DNA of 46,467 bases from Rhizobium sp. Q54 (GTDB lineage: Bacteria; Pseudomonadota; Alphaproteobacteria; Rhizobiales; Xanthobacteraceae): contig CAMBQQ010000023.1 of NCBI GenBank assembly GCA_945870035.1, forward strand, positions 1 to 46,467. Reading direction: 5' to 3'. The notes under the pieces were generated by a model, which was not told where the DNA came from, searched no databases, and saw only the letters and a list, made by a program, of their open reading frames with translations. The position numbers and the translations under genes were made by a program. Positions 42,555 to 46,467 of the stretch are shown here, piece by piece (within the stretch, counting starts at the first letter, position 1; every line of letters begins with the position of its first letter).

Positions 42555-43232
42555 TTAGCTCTCCGCGCCTGCCCCTTGTGACCACTGGCCGTTTTCGATT
42601 TTGGCGGCGGCGATGACGGCCTGGGTGCGGCTTTCGACGCCGAGCTTTTGCAGGATCGCCGAGACATGCGCCTTCACGGTCGCTTCCGCGACGCTGAGCT
42701 GATAGGCGATCTGCTTGTTGAGCAGGCCTTCCGACAACATCATCAGGACGCGCACCTGCTGCGGCGTCAATGTCGCCATGCGCGCCATCAGCGCGGCAGA
42801 TTCCGCATCCGAGCCGGCTGACAGATCGACATCCGCCGGCGTCCAGACGCCGCCATTGAGAATGCGCGAGATCGCGGCGCGCATCGCCTCGACGCTCAAG
42901 GTTTTCGGAATGAAGCCGGAGGCGCCGAATTCCATGCAGCGGCGGATCGCGGCCGGATCGTCATTGGCCGAGACGACGATCACCGGCACGCTCGGATATT
43001 GTGCGCGGATATACATCAGGCCGGAGAAACCGCGCACGCCGGGCATCGACAGATCGAGCGTCACCAGATCGATATCGCCGCCTTTGTCGAGCAGGGCGAC
43101 CACGTCGTCGAAGGTGCCGGCTTCCAGAATATCGACACCGTCCAGCAGGCCGACGACCGCCTCGCGCAGCGCGCCACGGAACAGCGGATGATCGTCAGCA
43201 ATAATCAGCCGGTATTGCGCGACATCTTTCAA
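42555..43232 (-). CDS. NarL/LuxR-type response regulator (CrbR/ErdR-like)
   Basis: This 225-residue protein starts at TTG 43232, with GGAAGG six bases upstream; the frame is open further but that part lacks family similarity. The receiver has the acidic pair Asp13/Asp14, the phospho-acceptor Asp60 (VTLDLSMPG) and the Lys of FIPKTLS. A LuxR-type helix-turn-helix follows (LTPQQVRVLMMLSEGLLNKQIAYQLSVAEATVKAHVSAIL). It is the probable partner of the adjacent SSS-domain kinase and is divergent from the symporter operon, whose promoter region it may bind. Confidence 0.92.
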   Translation of the reverse strand: MKDVAQYRLIIADDHPLFRGALREAVVGLLDGVDILEAGTFDDVVALLDKGGDIDLVTLDLSMPGVRGFSGLMYIRAQYPSVPVIVVSANDDPAAIRRCMEFGASGFIPKTLSVEAMRAAISRILNGGVWTPADVDLSAGSDAESAALMARMATLTPQQVRVLMMLSEGLLNKQIAYQLSVAEATVKAHVSAILQKLGVESRTQAVIAAAKIENGQWSQGAGAES

Positions 43233-43792
43233 GCGACGCCTTCCTTCCACTGCGCTCGGCCAAGACCGGCATTTTTCAGCCTGGCCGAATGATCCTATGC
43301 GGCCCATCCGATAGCCTTCAAGAGCCGCGGGGCCGAGACCTTGCAAGGCACCATTACGCGCTTCATCGCCGGGTTGCCATGCGAAGTACAAATCGACGGC
43401 TTTATCGCCATTGCCATCTTGCGTTGCAGCAACCAGCGATACCGCATTGCAGCGTAATTTCACGCATTTAGCGCGTCGATAGGCTTGGAAAAACAGTCAC
43501 TTTTCCAAGGATATAAGCCCAAAGTCTTATAAGACGTCGGCCCGGTCGATGTTACGGTTTATTTACGTTGGCGACCCGGCGAGCAAAGACCGGGCGACAG
43601 TGCGGCGACTGGGGGGACGCCACTTTCAATCACGACATCCCCTGCGCCAAACGGAGTCCGCCACCTGCGGGCTCAAAACTTTATTCGCACCGGCGGCATC
43701 GCGCGCCGTGGCGGGCGGCCAGTCGAAGACCGGCGGCTAATAAACGAACAATGGCTCTTGATTTCGGAGTCATCAGCAAAGGGGAGACAATA
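43233..43792. promoter_or_regulatory. Long divergent intergenic region with two palindromes
   Basis: These 560 bases separate the response-regulator gene (minus) from the symporter operon (plus). They hold an inverted repeat CTTGGAAAA / TTTTCCAAG at 43484-43509 and a perfect 12-base palindrome GTCTTATAAGAC at 43524-43535, 14 bases apart. Both are AT-rich against a GC-rich background, which suggests regulator sites or a promoter. No gene is supported; open frames here have no family signature. GGGGAG lies just before the symporter small-subunit start. Confidence 0.55.
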
Positions 43793-44059
43793 ATGGCACC
43801 CAACACCGAAGCCGAACGCATTGAGGGACATTGGTCCAAGACCAGGACGTTGACATTCGTCATTCTGGGATTTTGGTTCGTGTTCGCGTTTCTGCTGCCC
43901 TGGAACACGAAGGCGCTCAACGCCATCCCGTTCATGGGCTTTCCGCTGGGCTTCTACTTCATCGCCCAGGGTTCGCTGATCGCATTCGTGGTCATGATTT
44001 TCGTCCAGAACTGGTTCCAGGACAAAATCGACGACGAATACGGCTTCCACGAAGAATAA
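43793..44059 (+). CDS. Sodium:solute symporter small subunit (DUF4212)
   Basis: This 88-residue protein starts at ATG 43793, with GGGGAG upstream. It has two membrane helices (about 24-40 and 53-77) and the family pattern HWSKTRTLTFVILGFWFVF, FLLPWN, FPLGFYFIAQGSL, then a charged end (NWFQDKIDDEYGFHEE). DUF4212 proteins are the small subunits of a subgroup of SSS transporters that includes acetate-type permeases. Its partner follows after 15 bases. Confidence 0.92.
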   Translation: MAPNTEAERIEGHWSKTRTLTFVILGFWFVFAFLLPWNTKALNAIPFMGFPLGFYFIAQGSLIAFVVMIFVQNWFQDKIDDEYGFHEE

Positions 44060-44074
44060 GGGGGGAAATCGCAC

Positions 44075-45892
44075 ATGTTTCGCTTACAAGGAAAACTGGT
44101 CGATAACCTTCCAAAGGTTTACGGCCTCTACACTGGCGGGTTTCTCATCTTCATCTTGTTGATGTCGATCCTCGACAAGATGGGCGTCAGCGCCCAGACC
44201 ATCGGCGTCCTGTTCGTCGCCTTTACGATCTGCATTTACGCGCTGATCGGCTGGCTGTCGCGCACCATGGAGCTCGGCGCTTACTATGTGGCGGGACGCG
44301 AAGTGCCTGCGGTCTACAACGGCATGGCGACGGCGGCCGACTGGATGTCGGGCGCTTCGTTCGTCGCGCTGGCCGGCGGCATCTACTTCGGCGGTTACGG
44401 TTACATGGCCTTCATCGTCGGCTGGACCGGCGGCTATGTTCTCGTTAACGCCCTGATGGCGCCCTATCTGCGCAAGTTCGGCTGCTACACCGTGCCGGAC
44501 TTTATCGGCACCCGTTACGGCGGCAACGTTGCTCGCTTTTGCGCGGTGGTCATCCTCGTCGTGGCGTCCTTCACCTACGTGACGGCGCAGATCGACGCGT
44601 CCGGCACGATCGCCGCGCGCGCGCTGAACATCAGCTACGCAACGGGCGTCTGGTTTGGCCTCCTGGCCATTCTGATGTGCTCGATGCTGGGCGGCATGCG
44701 GGCTGTGACCTGGACTCAGGTGGCACAGTACATCGTGCTGATCATCGCCTACCTGGTGCCGATCATCTGGATGTCGAACCGTCAGGGCTTCGGCATCATC
44801 CCGCACTTCTCGTACGGCGAAGCGATCCAGCGCATTCAGGAGCTTGAACCCATGGTCAAGCTTGGGTTGAAGGCCACTGAATCGTTCCCGGGCCGCAGCG
44901 TTCTGACGACCCCGTTCAATGCGACGGGCGCTCCGCTCGAAAGCTGGAAGTTTGCGACGCTTGCCCTCTGCATGATGGCCGGCACCGCGTCCCTCCCGCA
45001 CATCCTGATGCGCTACTTCACGACGCCGTCCGTCCGGTCGGCGCGTAAATCGGTGGCATGGTCGCTGTTCTTCATCTTCCTGCTCTACTTCTCAGCGCCT
45101 TGCCTTGCCACGCTGACCAAGCTCCAGCTACTCGATCCGAACCTCCCGACGGCCATTATCGGCAAGCCGTTCGCGGAAGTGGCGAACCTCGCCTGGATCA
45201 AGAACTGGGCGAGTGTCGGCATGGTGGTGATCTCGGACAGCAACAAAGACGGCATCTTGCAGATCAACGAGTTCTTCATGCGCCCAGACGTCGTCGTTCT
45301 GGCCACGCCTGAAATCGCCGGTCTGCCTTATGTCATCTCCGGCCTCGTCGCTGCCGGCGGTCTTGCCGCCGCCATGTCGACGGCGGACGGTCTGATCCTG
45401 GCGATTGCCAACGCGCTCAGCCACGACCTGTACTACAAGATGATCGATCCGAAGGCTGACGTCAGGCTGCGTCTCATCGTGGCCCGTGTCCTCCTTGTGA
45501 TCATCGGTATTGCGGCGGCTTCGATAGCCAGTCTGCAGATCACCGGCATCCTGGGTGCGGTGGCGTGGGCGTTCTGCTTCGCCTGCTCCGGTCTGTTCTT
45601 CCCGCTCGTTCTGGGCATCTGGTGGAAGCGGGCCAACCGTCAGGGTGCGATCGCCGGCATGATCCTCGGCTTCGGTGCGGGTTCGCTCTACCTGTACCTG
45701 CTGCAGACTGGCGCGATCACGCCGTGGATGGGCATTGACGGCCTTCGCTTCGGGATGATCGGCATGCCGGTCAGCCTCGTCTCGATGGTCGTTGTCAGCC
45801 TCATGACCCCGGCTCCGAGTGCAGACATCCAGAAGATGGTCGATGACACCCGTATTCCCACGGGCGGGACGATCCTCGACGCGGCGCACTAA
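44075..45892 (+). CDS. Sodium:solute symporter large subunit (acetate permease-like)
   Basis: This 605-residue protein has about 13 membrane helices. The SSS motifs AYYVAGREVPAVYNGMATAADWMSGASFVALAGGIYFGGYGY and GLAAAMSTADGLILAIANALSHDLYY are clear. It belongs to the large-subunit group that pairs with DUF4212. An extra-membrane loop carries a complete EF-hand-like calcium loop, Asp388 to Glu399 (DSNKDGILQINE). The probable substrate is acetate or another short carboxylate, inferred from the CrbS/CrbR-like neighbours. A strong terminator follows. Confidence 0.93.
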   Translation: MFRLQGKLVDNLPKVYGLYTGGFLIFILLMSILDKMGVSAQTIGVLFVAFTICIYALIGWLSRTMELGAYYVAGREVPAVYNGMATAADWMSGASFVALAGGIYFGGYGYMAFIVGWTGGYVLVNALMAPYLRKFGCYTVPDFIGTRYGGNVARFCAVVILVVASFTYVTAQIDASGTIAARALNISYATGVWFGLLAILMCSMLGGMRAVTWTQVAQYIVLIIAYLVPIIWMSNRQGFGIIPHFSYGEAIQRIQELEPMVKLGLKATESFPGRSVLTTPFNATGAPLESWKFATLALCMMAGTASLPHILMRYFTTPSVRSARKSVAWSLFFIFLLYFSAPCLATLTKLQLLDPNLPTAIIGKPFAEVANLAWIKNWASVGMVVISDSNKDGILQINEFFMRPDVVVLATPEIAGLPYVISGLVAAGGLAAAMSTADGLILAIANALSHDLYYKMIDPKADVRLRLIVARVLLVIIGIAAASIASLQITGILGAVAWAFCFACSGLFFPLVLGIWWKRANRQGAIAGMILGFGAGSLYLYLLQTGAITPWMGIDGLRFGMIGMPVSLVSMVVVSLMTPAPSADIQKMVDDTRIPTGGTILDAAH

Positions 45893-45912
45893 GTCGCGGC
45901 CAAGAACTAACG

Positions 45913-45945
45913 GGGGGCGGGTGAAAACCCGCCCCCTTTATTTTG
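45913..45945 (+). terminator. Rho-independent terminator of the symporter operon
   Basis: GGGGGCGGGT and ACCCGCCCCC form a perfect 10-base stem with a GAAA loop, followed by TTTATTTT. It lies 20 bases after the stop codon of the large subunit. Confidence 0.93.
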
Positions 45946-45966
45946 CCGGTATGATAGAAGGCTGCC

Positions 45967-46341
45967 ATGGACCCGCTCCCGACTTTTCCCCTCTCGAGTC
46001 TCCCGATCTGGGTCGTCGTCATCGACTACGTCCTCGGCATCATCATGTGGACGCTGATCGGGCGCGTCGCGATGAACTTCTTCCTGCCGGAAGATTCCAA
46101 CTTCTTCTTCATGAAGTTTTTCGTCAAAACGACCAACCCGCTGATCAAGCTGTTTTCGCCGATCACGCCGAGCTTCCTGCTCGATCCGCTGGTGCCGCTC
46201 TACGTGGCGTGGTTCTTCTTCATGATCCGCTTCTATCTGATGCCCTGGCTGCTCGGTTATTCCGTGCTGGGCATGCTGTCGTTCCCGCTCGAAGGCGAGA
46301 TCGCAGGGCTGATCTACTATTATGGGCACCTCGAAAAATAG
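45967..46341 (+). CDS. Small integral membrane protein (YggT-like appearance)
   Basis: This 124-residue protein starts at ATG 45967, with GAAGG five bases upstream. It has three hydrophobic stretches (about 12-32, 70-90 and 90-108). Between them are GRVAMNFFLPEDSNFFFMKFFVKTTNPLIKLFSPITPSFL, with the pattern of a conserved amphipathic segment as in YggT-family proteins (T-x-P-x2-K-x-F-x-x-I-T-P). The family assignment is tentative. It is just beyond the symporter terminator, so it should have its own promoter. Confidence 0.7.
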   Translation: MDPLPTFPLSSLPIWVVVIDYVLGIIMWTLIGRVAMNFFLPEDSNFFFMKFFVKTTNPLIKLFSPITPSFLLDPLVPLYVAWFFFMIRFYLMPWLLGYSVLGMLSFPLEGEIAGLIYYYGHLEK

Positions 46342-46401
46342 CATGCCCCTCGGCCCCGTGCGAGTCTGCTGCCCTGACGGCATGATTCTAGGAGACTGAC
46401 G

Positions 46402-46467
46402 ATGGGGCAGCTCGGATTTTTCGATGCGGATAATCGGCTGGCGGCACTATCGGCGAAAGGCGATCCG
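46402..46467 (+). CDS. IS5-family transposase, N-terminal start, cut by the window edge
   Basis: The last 22 codons read MGQLGFFDADNRLAALSAKG and continue past the window. This is the characteristic N-terminus of an IS5-group transposase as I recall it. GGAG lies eight bases before the ATG. The upstream bases near 46365-46400 would include the left inverted repeat, but I could not match it without the other end. Confidence 0.8.
   Translation, partial: MGQLGFFDADNRLAALSAKGDP

Noticed and set aside
1-46467. CRISPR array or rRNA genes
   Set aside because: No regularly spaced direct repeats and no rRNA-like sequence were seen.

Overview
The window looks like the chromosome of a high-GC alphaproteobacterium of the order Hyphomicrobiales (Rhizobiales), probably of the Nitrobacteraceae/Xanthobacteraceae type. 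The reasons are the murA - DUF2948 - hisD - UPF0262 - LMW phosphatase - maf - yacG - tRNA-Phe gene order, 5-aminolevulinate synthase (the C4 haem pathway), and several palindromic intergenic repeats of the kind found in Bradyrhizobium and its relatives. This placement comes from gene order and protein families recognised by eye; no search was run.

Bases 1 to about 9815 are an integrated genomic island that abuts the 3' end of a tRNA-Phe gene. It holds the tail of a probable transposase, a secreted protein, a small Xre regulator, a DUF3768 protein, a catalytic-domain-only tyrosine recombinase that overlaps a HhH-GPD-like (DNA glycosylase-like) protein, a DUF5131 protein that has lost most of its cysteine cluster, two tandem paralogous small proteins, a protein with HUH-endonuclease-like motifs, an excisionase-like HTH protein, and several unknowns. 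Four of the minus-strand genes are preceded by the same short motif (TTGTAAA on the minus strand). Several are followed by perfect hairpins, so this part of the island is built like a row of independently expressed cassettes.

From 9815 to 19350 the window holds conserved housekeeping genes on the minus strand (murA, a ModA-like binding protein, DUF2948, hisD, UPF0262, LMW phosphatase, maf, yacG, tRNA-Phe) and tRNA-Thr on the plus strand. An AMP-dependent acyl-CoA ligase and a two-subunit ThDP-dependent decarboxylase are spliced into this operon around yacG, and infA is not at its usual place. Directly after tRNA-Thr lies a lone gene with a HEPN-type RX4H motif.

From 20455 to 26100 are two sugar-acid dehydratases (glucarate dehydratase and an IlvD/Edd-family [2Fe-2S] dehydratase) on either side of a PAS-GGDEF-EAL protein. 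From 26164 to 33888 is a surface-sugar cluster: a GT2 glycosyltransferase, a large membrane protein, a left-handed beta-helix acyltransferase, a DegT aminotransferase, an SDR epimerase, a C-methyltransferase and a Nudix hydrolase. Next comes hemA, with a good FNR/FixK-type box upstream, and an AbrB-family transporter.

From 36547 to 45945 is an acetate-type regulatory and transport module. It contains an exonuclease-CBS-nucleotidyltransferase fusion, a 1184-residue hybrid histidine kinase with a sodium:solute symporter domain (CrbS/MxtR-like), a NarL/LuxR response regulator (CrbR/ErdR-like), and the two-subunit symporter (DUF4212 small subunit plus large subunit), ending in a strong terminator. 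A small membrane protein follows, and the window closes inside the first codons of an IS5-family transposase.
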